This document shows, in pieces, positions 18,163-29,000 of a stretch of 64,000 nt of DNA. The notes below the pieces were generated by a model. It was not told the origin of the DNA. It saw nothing but the letters and a program-made list of their open reading frames with translations, and ran no database searches. Both the position numbers and the translations under genes were made by a program. The stretch lies in contig NZ_QJKD01000008.1 in NCBI RefSeq assembly GCF_003201875.1, positions 186,001 through 250,000 of the forward strand, given 5' to 3'. Numbering within the stretch: position 1 is the first letter of the stretch; each line of letters opens with the position of its first letter. The DNA comes from Hungatella effluvii. Lineage in GTDB: Bacteria; Bacillota; Clostridia; Lachnospirales; Lachnospiraceae.

Positions 18163-19533
18163 ATGTCAAATATTACCGTTTCCGAGGCGCCGGCCGAAAA
18201 CAAAATGGGTGTCATGCCCGTCAACCGCCTGCTGTTCTCCATGTCTATGCCCATGATACTTTCCATGCTGGTTCAGGCCTTATACAACATCGTCGACAGC
18301 ATCTTTGTGGCTCAGATCGGCGAGACCGCGCTGGCGGCCGTATCGCTGGCATTTCCGGTGCAGAACTTAATTATCGCGGTGTCCGTCGGCACCGGAGTCG
18401 GCGTCAATGCGCTTCTGTCCCGCTCTCTGGGAGAAAAGAACCAGGAAACCGCCAACCTGGCAGCCGTCAATGGGATCTTTGTGTTCTTTTTAAGCTATCT
18501 GCTGTTTGCTGTCTTCGGCTTCTTCTTTGCCAGAATGTATTTTACAGTCCAGACATCGAACCCGGAGATCATCGAACAGGGGACCATTTACTTATCCGTC
18601 TGCTCCATCTTTTCCTTTGGGATCTTTTTAGAGATTGCGCTGGAGCGGATCATGCAGTCCACCGGGCGCACAATCTATAATATGATTACCCAGGGACTGG
18701 GAGCCATCATCAACATCATTCTGGACCCGATTCTCATCTTCGGGCTGTTCGGATTTCCCCGAATGGGGATTCTGGGCGCCGCGGTGGCCACGGTAATCGG
18801 CCAGATTATCGCCATGCTCCTGCTGCTCTATTTCAACATCAGGAAAAACAGCGACGTAAATCTGAATATGCGCCGTTTCCGTCCGGACACAGCGATTATC
18901 GCTGAAATCTACAGGGTTGGGCTGCCTTCCATCATCATGCAGTCCATCAGCTCGGTCATGACCTTCGGTGTCAATAAGATCCTGCTGCTCTTCTCTGAGA
19001 CGGCGGTATCCGTATTCGGAATCTATTTCAAGCTTCAGAGCTTCATCTTCATGCCTGTATTCGGCTTAAATAACGCGATGGTGCCGATCGTCGCCTACAA
19101 CTACGGCGCCGCGCGGAAAGACCGTATCATGAAGACCATCCGCTCCAGCGTGACTGCGGCGGTCGCCATCATGCTGGCAGGGCTTGCCATATTCCAGATT
19201 TTCCCGGAGCAGCTTCTGTATCTGTTTGACGCTTCGGAGCATATGATGGGAATCGGCGTTCCGGCTCTCCGCATCATCAGCTTAAGCTTCCTGTTCGCAG
19301 GGTACTGCATCGTGATCGGCTCCGTGTTCCAGGCGCTCGGCAACGGCGTCTACAGCCTGATCACCTCAGCCGCCAGGCAGCTGGTATGCATACTTCCCGC
19401 CGCCTGGCTCTTCGCGTCGGTGTTTGGCCTTCACGCGGTCTGGTACGCGTTCCCGCTGGCGGAAATCATATCCGTCATACTTACGACCCTTTTATTCCGC
19501 AGGATCTATCAGAAGAAGATTCAGTTGTTGTAA
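18163..19533 (+). CDS. MATE family multidrug/cation efflux protein
   Basis: A 456-residue membrane protein with about 12 predicted helices in two related halves, as in MATE antiporters (NorM/DinF/MepA group). Both halves carry the family pattern: PMILSMLVQALYNIVDSIFVAQ near the N-terminus and PSIIMQSISSVMTFGVNKILLL in the second half. It should export drugs or other cationic compounds in exchange for Na+ or H+. GGGGGG 7 bases upstream of 18163 fixes the start; an in-frame ATG at 18106 adds 19 residues without a ribosome site. The gene is divergent from the T-box operon and stands alone, ended by the stem-loop at 19543-19570. Its substrate is not known. Confidence 0.93.
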   Translation: MSNITVSEAPAENKMGVMPVNRLLFSMSMPMILSMLVQALYNIVDSIFVAQIGETALAAVSLAFPVQNLIIAVSVGTGVGVNALLSRSLGEKNQETANLAAVNGIFVFFLSYLLFAVFGFFFARMYFTVQTSNPEIIEQGTIYLSVCSIFSFGIFLEIALERIMQSTGRTIYNMITQGLGAIINIILDPILIFGLFGFPRMGILGAAVATVIGQIIAMLLLLYFNIRKNSDVNLNMRRFRPDTAIIAEIYRVGLPSIIMQSISSVMTFGVNKILLLFSETAVSVFGIYFKLQSFIFMPVFGLNNAMVPIVAYNYGAARKDRIMKTIRSSVTAAVAIMLAGLAIFQIFPEQLLYLFDASEHMMGIGVPALRIISLSFLFAGYCIVIGSVFQALGNGVYSLITSAARQLVCILPAAWLFASVFGLHAVWYAFPLAEIISVILTTLLFRRIYQKKIQLL

Positions 19534-19542
19534 AGATACAGC

Positions 19543-19570
19543 AAAAGGCTGGCGCATCCGCCAGCCTTTT
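19543..19570. terminator. Bidirectional terminator between the MATE gene and an AraC gene
   Basis: AAAAGGCTGGCG (19543-19554) and its exact complement at 19559-19570 make a 12-bp stem with the loop CATC, with A and T runs on both sides. The hairpin serves the plus-strand MATE gene and overlaps the stop codon of the minus-strand regulator. Confidence 0.88.
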
Positions 19571-20403
19571 CATTTCCCCACACGATCCTCTGGCAGCACC
19601 AGGCAGTACGCCTGCCGGTACTCTTTGGCCGTGATTCCCATGTATTTTTTGAACAGCCGGCGGAAATAATCGACATCCGTGTATCCGCACTCGTAGGCAA
19701 TCTCACTGCCCGTCAAGTTCGTTTCAATCAACAGACGGCAGGCCCGGTTGATTCTGGCCTCGTGGATGGCATCGGTTAAGTTTCTGCCGTACACGGCATG
19801 ATAGACCCGGCCCAGATGATCCGGGCTGCATTCCAGCCTGTCGGCAAGAAACGAGGCGGACAGCGGCTCTTTCCAGTGCTCCCTGATATACCGCGCCGCC
19901 TGGTTGGCCAGATAAACCTTCTGCCCGCTGACCTCCAGCGGAGAGAGGGAGTCGGAAAGCTCACACAGCAGCTCCAGAAGCACCAGATTCAAAAATGTCT
20001 TATCATCGCGGCATACGTTCTGCCTCCGGATAAACCGCCGGAACAGCTCCTCAAACGCCTCCGGCTTCGCCAGACGTATCAGCTGCGGAAGGGCCATAAT
20101 ATCGCTGCCCATGCGGAGAGCCTCTTCCTCTATGGTAAAATGGAGCCAGTAAAAAGTAAGGTCCTCGTCAAAATCCCTGGTTCCCCCATGATGGCGTCCC
20201 GGAAACAGGATGAGCGCCTCCCCTTTTTCCACATCGTACTCCACGTCCTCCTCGAATATCCCCAGAGTCCCCGAATTGACGTAAATAATCTCAAATGTAT
20301 CCATGGTACGCTCCACATGGCGTCCCCGTCCCTTTGTCACCAGATAGCCGGCATTTAACGCCTGTACCGGCAAAAGTGCCTTTAAATGCAGAAAATGTTC
20401 CAT
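19570..20403 (-). CDS. AraC family regulator with N-terminal cupin sensor
   Basis: A protein of about 277 residues. The first ~165 residues are an AraC-type cupin ligand domain (TMDTFEIIYVNSGTLGIFEE, LILFPGRHHGGTRDF). The last ~100 form the AraC double helix-turn-helix (LSASFLADRLECSPDHLGRV; IAYECGYTDVDYFRRLFKKY). Such proteins sense a small sugar or related ligand and activate neighbouring genes. The gene is divergent from the MFS transporter at 20613, its most likely target. I use the ATG at 20403; the longer reading frame would need a TTG start at 20481. The ribosome site before 20403 is weak, so the start is less certain than the function. Confidence 0.88.
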   Translation of the reverse strand: MEHFLHLKALLPVQALNAGYLVTKGRGRHVERTMDTFEIIYVNSGTLGIFEEDVEYDVEKGEALILFPGRHHGGTRDFDEDLTFYWLHFTIEEEALRMGSDIMALPQLIRLAKPEAFEELFRRFIRRQNVCRDDKTFLNLVLLELLCELSDSLSPLEVSGQKVYLANQAARYIREHWKEPLSASFLADRLECSPDHLGRVYHAVYGRNLTDAIHEARINRACRLLIETNLTGSEIAYECGYTDVDYFRRLFKKYMGITAKEYRQAYCLVLPEDRVGK

Positions 20404-20612
20404 TCTTCTCTTTTCCGATAGTCGGAATCCTCCAGTTATTCTCTCCTTTCTCCTCTTGTATAATGCCACGGAAACTGGCAAGATAGAGAAAGATAAGAAT
20501 TCTTATAAACGCGGAAAAAACCGGTCAATTTCCCGCCTTACCAACACAAGAATACCAGAAAATTTTATAAATGAAAAGAGGATAGCGGCAATTCAGCCGC
20601 AAATATTGGCTT

Positions 20613-21911
20613 ATGGTTACAGTTCTACAAATTAAGCAGATGGTGTCCCAGGCCTATTTCGGGGATGCTGTCATGACGGAAACGGATTATTCCAGGGGCC
20701 GGAAGCTGTTTATCGCCGAAGGCTGCTGCGCCAACGGCGTCGTAACCCTGACAACAGGGGCGTTTCTGTCCGGCTACGCAGGCTATCTCGGCGCCGATGA
20801 TTCTTTAAACGGAATCATCGGTTCGATTCCGGTGCTCTTATGCACCCTGCAGATGTTTTCTTCCGTCGTCCTGGAAAGTTTAAGACAGAAGAAATTTTTA
20901 ATCGCCTGCTTCGCGCTGATCCACAGGCTTCTGCTCTCCTCTGTCTTTTTTGTGCCTCTGGTGGTCGAAGATAATGCGGGCCGCCTGGCGGCGGTCGTGG
21001 CCATCTATGTGGTCGCCCATTTCTTCGGCGCGTTTATCGGCACCGGTACGGGCAGCTGGCTCCTCTCCCTGGTTCCGGAAAATATCCGCGGAACCTATCT
21101 GGGACGGAAGGACGCGTTCGCCTTTGCATTTACTACGGTACTCAGCCTGCTCTGCGGCCGTATTCTGGACTGGATGAGAGGCGCGCATCAGGATCTGCTG
21201 GGGTATTACATCATCGGACTTATTGTACTTTCCACCGCCTTCACGGATTTCTGGTGCCTTTCCTCAATCCGGGAACCGGTACAGGAGACTCACCGGCGCA
21301 GCTTAAAGGCCGCTGTCATCGACCCGCTCCTCGACAGGGAGTACCGGAAGGTCATCGGCCTTTACATGTTCTGGAACCTGGCCCTGCAGGTAGCCGGACC
21401 ATTTTTCAGTGTGTACATGGTTACCGGCCTCTCGCTGGATTATACCTATATCACCTTCCTGGGGCTGATCGCTTCCTCCGTCCGTGTCGTGGCAGCCTGT
21501 TTCTGGGGACGTCTGGCAGACGCTACCTCCTGGCTTCACGCAGCGCGCTGCTCCATGCTCCTGCTGGGCCTTGTACATACGTCGTGGCTGTTCATGACAC
21601 CCGCCACCTGCCTGATACTACAGCCCATACTCCAGGCTCTCTCCGGAGCCGCGTGGGGCGGAATCGCCATCGCGGTTTTCAGCCTTCAGTACCAGTACGC
21701 CCCGGCCGACAAGCGGGTCACGTACGTCAGTGCCAACTCCTCCTACGCAGGCTTATGCGGATTCTTTGCCACGCTGCTTGGCGCGTCCCTGTTAAAGATC
21801 CTTCCGGAGTTTTCAGTCGGGGGATTTAAAGTGTCCGGGATGCAGATGATTTTCGCATTGTCCGGAGTCTTGATTATGCTGTGCGTGAGATACATGAGAC
21901 GGTTAAAATAA
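20613..21911 (+). CDS. MFS transporter
   Basis: A 432-residue major facilitator protein with 11-12 predicted membrane helices in two halves. A typical MFS loop motif is seen after the first helices of the second half (CFWGRLADATSWLHAARC). The closest recognisable pattern is that of sugar/drug MFS proteins common beside AraC regulators in Clostridia, but the substrate cannot be told. Start uncertain: 20613 has no clear ribosome site; ATG at 20673 (residue 21, preceded by GGGGATG) is a good alternative and still leaves a full transporter. It is divergent from the AraC gene at 19570-20403, whose ligand may be its substrate or product. Confidence 0.85.
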   Translation: MVTVLQIKQMVSQAYFGDAVMTETDYSRGRKLFIAEGCCANGVVTLTTGAFLSGYAGYLGADDSLNGIIGSIPVLLCTLQMFSSVVLESLRQKKFLIACFALIHRLLLSSVFFVPLVVEDNAGRLAAVVAIYVVAHFFGAFIGTGTGSWLLSLVPENIRGTYLGRKDAFAFAFTTVLSLLCGRILDWMRGAHQDLLGYYIIGLIVLSTAFTDFWCLSSIREPVQETHRRSLKAAVIDPLLDREYRKVIGLYMFWNLALQVAGPFFSVYMVTGLSLDYTYITFLGLIASSVRVVAACFWGRLADATSWLHAARCSMLLLGLVHTSWLFMTPATCLILQPILQALSGAAWGGIAIAVFSLQYQYAPADKRVTYVSANSSYAGLCGFFATLLGASLLKILPEFSVGGFKVSGMQMIFALSGVLIMLCVRYMRRLK

Positions 21912-21933
21912 GCATTCTCTCACTATAGAAAAA

Positions 21934-21970
21934 AGCAGCCGCTTCAGAATATTCTTTAGCGGCTGCCTTT
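21934..21970. terminator. Bidirectional terminator after the MFS gene
   Basis: GCAGCCGCT (21935-21943) pairs with AGCGGCTGC (21958-21966), followed by CTTTTTCC on the plus strand and by a T-run on the minus strand. It ends the MFS gene and also the long minus-strand operon that finishes at 21974. Confidence 0.88.
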
Positions 21971-21973
21971 TTC

Positions 21974-23017
21974 CTATCGATATGCATCCATGCACTGATC
22001 CAGATATCTCGGATAATTTTCATTGATCCACAGGTTGGTGAGAAGAGTTTCGGCCTCCTCAAAGCTGGCTTTTCCATAGTCTGTTTTATCCAGCACCTTC
22101 AAAATTCCCTGGGAAGCCCCGTAATCCAGACAATCGCTGTACTGTCCTGCCGACATTTCGCGGGTCTGCTCCGCAAGCCAGGCCAGCTCTTCATTATCGC
22201 GCGGCAGCTGATTCGAATCATATTCCACCTCTTCATATTCAATCGGTGTCGAAAATCTTTGGCCGGCCGCCTCTATAATCAGCTCCGGGTTCGTCCCATT
22301 CTCCAGTTCCGCCTTCACAAAGGCCCATACTGATTGTAATTCTTCAGGATACTCCCCGACCTTCATGCCATAATACATAAAGACACCGACCCTGGCTTTC
22401 CAGCCCTTATCCAAATAAGCGGCGTCCGTCCGCTCATATAACTCCTGAAGCTGTTCTTTTGTTGGCTTCAGCCTGGTCTCCAGGAGTTTTTCCTTCAGGG
22501 CATCCCTTACTTCCATCTGAGTCCTGGATATGTACTCCATCAGACCGTATGTTTCCGGCCCATAGGCAGTCTGTCCAGGTTCCGCTCTCCTCTTGTTTTC
22601 CTTGTCCAGGGATTTTTTTATGTCATCCAGAGTGATGTCCACTTCGATTTCATACTTGGAGGCCTCAATCCGCTCCACCGTATCCGTAAACAGCGCATTG
22701 ACCGCCTCTGTCCGCAGAACCTGGGAAGGTGTCTCCCCCCCAATCGTGCTGTCCCAGAATCCCTTTTCGTTGGGGTCCTGCTGATAGGTCTGGTAGAAAT
22801 AGGAGCTGACCTTTGCCCGAAGATCATCCTGGTACAGCGCCAGATGCTCCTGGGTGATCGCATAGTTTCCGATCCGCATAACAGGCTTATCCGTCTTTTT
22901 ATACAGCCAGATTCCCGACGCCACCACTCCCGCCATCAAAAGCCCCAGCAAGATGCACATCACCGCACTGGGATAGGAAAGCTTCTCAAGTTTTAATCGA
23001 AATGCCATTCGCCTCAT
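21974..23017 (-). CDS. Membrane-anchored SurA/PrsA-like foldase (putative)
   Basis: A 347-residue protein with one N-terminal membrane helix (about residues 18-40) and an exported remainder. The exported part starts like the SurA/PrsA N-domain (VMRIGNYAITQEHLALYQDDL) with long charged helices, and ends with a stretch resembling a degenerate parvulin domain (MSAGQYSDCLDYGASQGILKVLDKTDY). SurA/PrsA proteins help exported proteins fold and some isomerise prolyl bonds; the isomerase residues are not clearly present here. AGGAG lies 4 bases before the ATG. It is the last gene of the operon after the 2251-residue PL8 lyase (75-base gap), so a dedicated chaperone role for that large exported enzyme is a reasonable inference. 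The alternative is an uncharacterised envelope protein. Confidence 0.65.
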   Translation of the reverse strand: MRRMAFRLKLEKLSYPSAVMCILLGLLMAGVVASGIWLYKKTDKPVMRIGNYAITQEHLALYQDDLRAKVSSYFYQTYQQDPNEKGFWDSTIGGETPSQVLRTEAVNALFTDTVERIEASKYEIEVDITLDDIKKSLDKENKRRAEPGQTAYGPETYGLMEYISRTQMEVRDALKEKLLETRLKPTKEQLQELYERTDAAYLDKGWKARVGVFMYYGMKVGEYPEELQSVWAFVKAELENGTNPELIIEAAGQRFSTPIEYEEVEYDSNQLPRDNEELAWLAEQTREMSAGQYSDCLDYGASQGILKVLDKTDYGKASFEEAETLLTNLWINENYPRYLDQCMDAYR

Positions 23018-23092
23018 GATCTCCTCCGCTCCTTATTTCTGCCGTCACATCCGGGTATGAGCTGTCTCCAGCCCATACCCATGATAACCATC

Positions 23093-26000
23093 TTAATTCT
23101 TTCTGTATTTTACCATTTCCTGTGTCAAAAGTCTCTCTATTTCGTGAATTTCTTCCATGGAAGCATCTTCATCTGCAAGGATACGCTCCGCGTCTGCAAT
23201 CAGCCGCCTCAAACGTGCCTCATCCACATTGCTGAATTCCGATGTGTTGATACCTGTAGCCAGATCCTTGATAAAGCTCAGATTCTTTTTCACGATTTTT
23301 TCCGGCTCGTAATCTGTATCCCATGTTAAGGCCGGTTTTACTGCTCCCTCTTTTGCAGTTCTGGAGGAATGTATTCCCACGTAATTATTGCCTGCTGCTG
23401 TTGGAATGCTGATTTCAAATGATATTTCACTCTCTCCATCTCTGACAGCCCCGCGAACCGCATCGGTCACATCCAGCTTCTGGATCAGGCTCTCTGATGT
23501 CATGCTCTTCGTCATAACAGCGGCAGGTTCTGTGCCCTTTCTTTCCGGGAAGCTGTTAAACGTTACTGAATTGCCCTCCCAGTCACTGTCCACGTGATAA
23601 ATATTGGCGGTATCAAAATCTGCGCTGGGTGCGCCTGTCAGCTCATACGTCAGATAGATATGGTCTGCATCCTCCGGCACCCCAGACAGGCTGAACTTCA
23701 TTAAAGACTTTCTCGTATAATTCTGAGCGCCCAAATCGTATTTTACGATCAGACTGGTGGAACCGCTGAAATTCTTATCCCCGTCGGTTCCGCCCTGTAC
23801 ATACACATCATCCATGGAGTCAGCGGACTCGTCTCCGACCTGCACCTCCACGGCCGCGGTAAGCCCCGCCGTATTAGACAGGCCTTCCGTCAGGTTCAGA
23901 ACTCCCGTCAGCGTATAGACACCGTACACGTCCTTCTGGTAGCCGCCGCGCTCCCAGGTAAGTTCCAGTGTATGCATAGCACCGGCATTATCATAAGCCT
24001 TAACGGTTTCCGGCAGTTCTATTTCGGCAAATTTCGTTCCCGGCGCCACTTTGATTTTTTCGAACTCCTCTGCAAGTCCTACAAGCTCGACCTTTTCGGT
24101 GTCCGCAAGCTTTAGAGTAACCTGGCTCGTACTGCCTGTGGTTCCTGCTGTTTTTACAGACAGCTTAATAAACGGTGTTGTCTGTATTACTTCAACATTC
24201 CCGTCTTTTTCTACAATTTCTCCGCCCGCATAAGGAATGGACACTTCAATGGTTCCATTATTCTCCTGGGTCGGGTCCGCCACACCTGCCGTCACCATTC
24301 CGTCTGATACCTGCATGGTCACAGAGGCGGGCTTATTGGAGGTGATTCCTGCCACCGCCTTTCCCTTACTGTTCCAGAAGTTCACCCCGGTCATTCCCAG
24401 GGAATTTTCCCTTACTGCATGAGCATCTTCACTGCACTCCAGTACTTCAATATCAGGATCGGCGGCGTAGCTTTCCGTTCCTGAGGCGTCTTTTCCCGGC
24501 AGAATGACGTAGGAGTAATCCGCTCCGGACGGTTTCCTGCCATGCTCGAACCAGAATGTCGCAAACTGATTCGTCTCTTCCCCTTCCGTGGTACCCTGCG
24601 CACTCCAGTTACCGGTTCTCTTTTCTTTTAATGCCATGATGTCGGCTTTTCCTGGGAAGTAATAGCCAATATCGGAATTTTCGGTGTTTCCTTCCAGATA
24701 GAGCCAGGATGCATCCGGAATCTTTGTTCCCTTTTCTGCGCTCTCTGCACCATCGTCCCGGATGGATTTCTCAATTCCGTCGATTAAAACCTGATTGCTT
24801 CCATCCGCTTTGATCTTTCTGTTATCAATCACAGTCTCCACATAGTTTCCGGTAGAAGAGGTAATCCCGCTTCCCACTGCAACTATCTCATCGTCAAACA
24901 TGAACCAGGATTTTTTCACATCGGTTCCGTTTCTCGTGCTTCCACTGTTGCCCAGCGTCTTATAACGCATTCCGGCCGTTCCATAATCACCCAGACTGGA
25001 ACCGCCCACCCAGCTGTAAACATTCTTAGTGCGGTCTCCGGCTCCGTTGCTGCGTGTAACGTACTCCGTTGTCGTACCGGCCAGACGTTTCGGATCAACG
25101 GCAGCCCAGTATCCATCTCCATACTGATCCCTGTCTCCATTATAAAGATAGGTCATACCATCTGAAATATTCCAGGTCCGCTTTCCTTCGTCATTAATCA
25201 GTTCGTGTCCATACGTCCGGCTTGAGTGCATTGATAAAGCAAACCCATATCCCGGCATGATGTGTACCAGTTTGTCCATGCTTGCAAACAGCTTGTGAAG
25301 CACATATTCGCTTCTTGGCTCGATCGAGTCGTCATTCATAATCTGATTTGCCTTCATCAGGGATGCAATATGACTGCTCTGGCTGTAGTAATACTCTTCA
25401 TCAATGCCAACATAGTATTTCATCATACTGTTAAAACGCTGCTGCTGTTCTTCAGGCATGGCATCGCCTATGAGCATCATGGCATCCATGATTCCGGCGC
25501 CTCTCTTTTTATCGCTGGAGGTATTTCTCGTAATGTCTCTTCCTGAAATCATATCCATACACAGGCCATTATAAATAAACGGTTCGATGCCATCAAATAC
25601 CATGTCAAAGATAAGCTGTTCCGCCTGATCATCATACGTCAGTTCGTAATCAGTCCCTGCCAGCACACTGAACAAGATACTCAGCTTCTCATATAACTGA
25701 GAACCGTATCCCCCCATATAAGCCAGTGCCTGATGCTGGATAAAGGAGCCGTCTTCATAGAATCCATCCCCCGCAGTCACATACTCAAACACGGTCTTAT
25801 ACGCCTTCTTCACATGCTCCAGCTTGCTGCCGTTGTCTGTCAGGAGTCCTACCTGGGCGACAACCATGCCCTTGTCAATTAAGTTCGCGCCTGTCATGTC
25901 CGGTGACCCCGGATAACCCGACGGCTTGTCGCATACGCTCGTAAAACGGTTGACTGCCGCCGCATAGCTGTTAATCTGTTTTAATGTAAGGTCGTCGTAG

Positions 26001-29000
26001 AGGATCAGTGCGGTATCCATAAATGCAATCGGTCCGCCGATCTCCCAATGCCACCAGTTTCCGAAGAAGGGAGTCTGATCATCACTGCTGCTGTAGTGGT
26101 TCTCATTCATAAAATCCAGTGCCTTTATCAGCTCATTCTTTAAATCTTCGTCCTGATACAGTTCACAGCCCTCCGTAGCCCATGCGATGGCCATTTCCTT
26201 CATGCGTTTAAAAGTCTCAGCCACATTTCCGGAATGCACCTTTGCCGCAGCTCCCGTTCCCGATATAACGCTCATATCCAGATCACTCCAGAGATTCGTC
26301 CGGGAAGCGTCGCCGCTCTTTATCATAGCGGCCCAGTACTCTCCGGCCTTCTCATTCAGTCCGGCTATGTAGGTGCGCACCGCTTCATTCCCGGTGTCCA
26401 GAGTCCCTCCCAACAGGTTGTTCAGCCATTTTTCTCTCAGCTGCACGAACTCCGGATTTACGGGTTTATCTGTACTGGAATTGCGGGTTACAAGCTTTGG
26501 CGCCTGCTTTCCTTCTGCTCTCGTGGAGTAGAAATCAATCATATTGTCGTTGGCCTCCGTCGGGCAGCTGATTTCGAAAGAAATTTCTTTTTCTCCCCGA
26601 GCCAGGGCAGCTGTCACAGCGCTGCTGACATCAACAGTCACCACATCGCCGGATATCTCCGCCCTGGTGATGATGGCCGCCGCCTTTTCGGCTGTTCTCT
26701 CAGGAATGGTATTCCATGTGACGGAACCCGCCGTCCACTGGCTGCCGGTCTGATGCACTTCGGCCGTCGTAAAGTCCTTGGCCGGGTTGGAGTTGCTGAT
26801 CCCTCCAGTCAGCTGGAGCACCAGCTCCGCCTCTTTTGTATCGCTTCCCACGGTTGATAAATCGAATTTCAGCAGTGCTTTCCTCGTATAAGACTGATCT
26901 CCATCCGAATACTTTACACGGAGCTTCAGCGCATCGTAATTGCTGAGTGATGTGCTTACCTTGCCGGCGTCTTTTCCTGCCTGAAGATAGACATCCTGGC
27001 TGGCCGTCACCGCCTGTTCACTTGACTGCAGCTCCGCAGCAGCAGCCGACATCTCCGCCGCCAGTTCATTGATCCGCGTTCTTACCTCGTTTGTAAAGAG
27101 ACTCTTGGAAGGAGGCCCCACCTTTTCATAGGTCAGCTCACTCTGATCGTACTGCGTTGCAAATAAGGCATCCGCTTCCTTCATCAGGTCGGCCAGCTTC
27201 TGGTAGGAATCCGCCGTGTAGTCGTCTGCATTCAGTTTCTTCGCATTTTTGTATACAGACGGAAGATTCGGTGTCGTCACTGTGATGTCATATTCCGGCA
27301 TCCAGGTCGAAGTTTTAAAGTTTCTTGCCTTGAAAACTACGCTGTCGTCGTAAATCTTCACATGGTAACCGGTTCCGGTTTCCGTCACTCCGTTTTCTGA
27401 ATCATTATAGGATGGAAGGTCCACCATGGTGCCGTATCCGCGGTCAATCGCCTCCACGACGCCGAAACCGTTGTGGATATGGCCCGACATGTAGATGACC
27501 TGCGGATATTTTGCGAATATTTCCTTCACTCGTCCATCCTGGTTGCCGAAGTCATTTAAAATGTTGCTTCTCCAGTGGGTATCCTTCAGCGCATTATGAC
27601 CTATCACAAAGATCGGTTTATCCGGACTGGCATTTTCCGCCAGTGTCTGGTCCAGCCACTCCAGCTGTTCATCAGACAGATACATGGCATCCTTGATGCC
27701 GTTTTCCGTATTGATCGCAATAAAATGGTAGCCGCCCAGCCAGCGGTCGAAATACAGCTTGCCGTCCGTATCCGGCATGTATCTGGCATTTCTCTCCAGA
27801 TAGAGCGCCTTCGCTGTCGGCCAGTACTTGCTGATGACTGTCTCATCCTTATTCCAGTCCGCGGAGCTGGTTCCCCGCACGTCGTGATTGCCCAGCGTGA
27901 TCATGACCTTATCATCGGAAACCGGCGAATACTGATCCATGATCTTGTACAAGGCGTCATACTGGGCCTTTGTTCCGCTCTGGGTGAAATCTCCCAGATT
28001 CAGGATGCCCAGGGTATCGGGATCCATGGCTTTAATATCCTTCAGTCCCGCAATCATATTTACCGCATTCGTTTCCGTCAGATCATCTGATTTGATGTGC
28101 ACATCAGACACCACCTGAAAGCTGGCCAGAGGCTCACTGCCCTCCAGAAACTGATTGTATTTTTCTCTCAGCGCTCTGACGGCGGTCATGGCGGCAGCTG
28201 TCGTCATCCCCTCTATTGCACGTTTCGTCTGCTCTATCTCTTCTGCCATTGCATCAATCCTGTCCTGCGGATATTCTGAACCAGGCTTTATGGCCGCCAG
28301 CTGGGCGGCCATTTTATCTGCTATGGCCGAGGCGCCCTCCGCCTCATAGATGGTCTTTACGGTTGTATCCGCCAGCACCTTATTATAAACCCGCAGTTCG
28401 TCAACCAGGCAATTGCTCATACCATAACAGCCTCTGCCGTCTCCTCCCAGGATAAAATCAAGCCCCGTATCCACGGTCTTTCCGCTGTGCTCCGCCATAG
28501 AAATGGAAGAATACTTCTCTCCGTCCATGTAAACAGTCATACTGCCGTCACGGTCATAGGTACCGACTACGTGATGCCATTGGTCGTCATTCGCGGAAAT
28601 TTTCTTAATTTCCACCCTCTTGCCAGATATTCCGGAAAAATTCATGCGAACGTCCGTATCGCTGGCATTATCGTAATTGCCAAATGCCCAGCCCACATTA
28701 CTGCCGTTTAAATAATTCTTATTCGAAAGTATGGTTCCGTTGTTCTGTCCGTGATTTTCAGTCTTCATCCAGAAGGATAAAGAAAAATCTGAGGTACCGA
28801 ACAGCAAATCCCCGGGCTGGCCGTAATTCACATATTGTTCCGCTTTTATGCTGCCCTGACCTGCTGATGTTCCATTGTGGAAAGAGATGGCGTTTCCGCG
28901 GACTCCCTCTTCGTAAGCGGGTGTTCCGACCACGGTTCCATGATTTCCATTGCCGGTTACATCTGTAATCCGGCCCGCGTTTACACTGTCCTCATCAAAG

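Noticed and set aside
20403..20481. Longer N-terminus for the cupin-AraC regulator
   Set aside because: It would need a TTG start at 20481, and its residues are basic and unlike the cupin domain; the ATG at 20403 matches the family's beginning.
23093..23400. LPXTG-type or other cell-wall anchor at the end of the PL8 protein
   Set aside because: The C-terminus is charged and helical, with no sorting motif or hydrophobic tail.
26234..26857. A 207-codon open frame on the plus strand opposite the PL8 gene
   Set aside because: It lies wholly antisense to the lyase domain, which has clear motifs; long antisense frames are expected in GC-rich third-position genes. The same applies to the 165-codon frame at 38210-38707 opposite araB.
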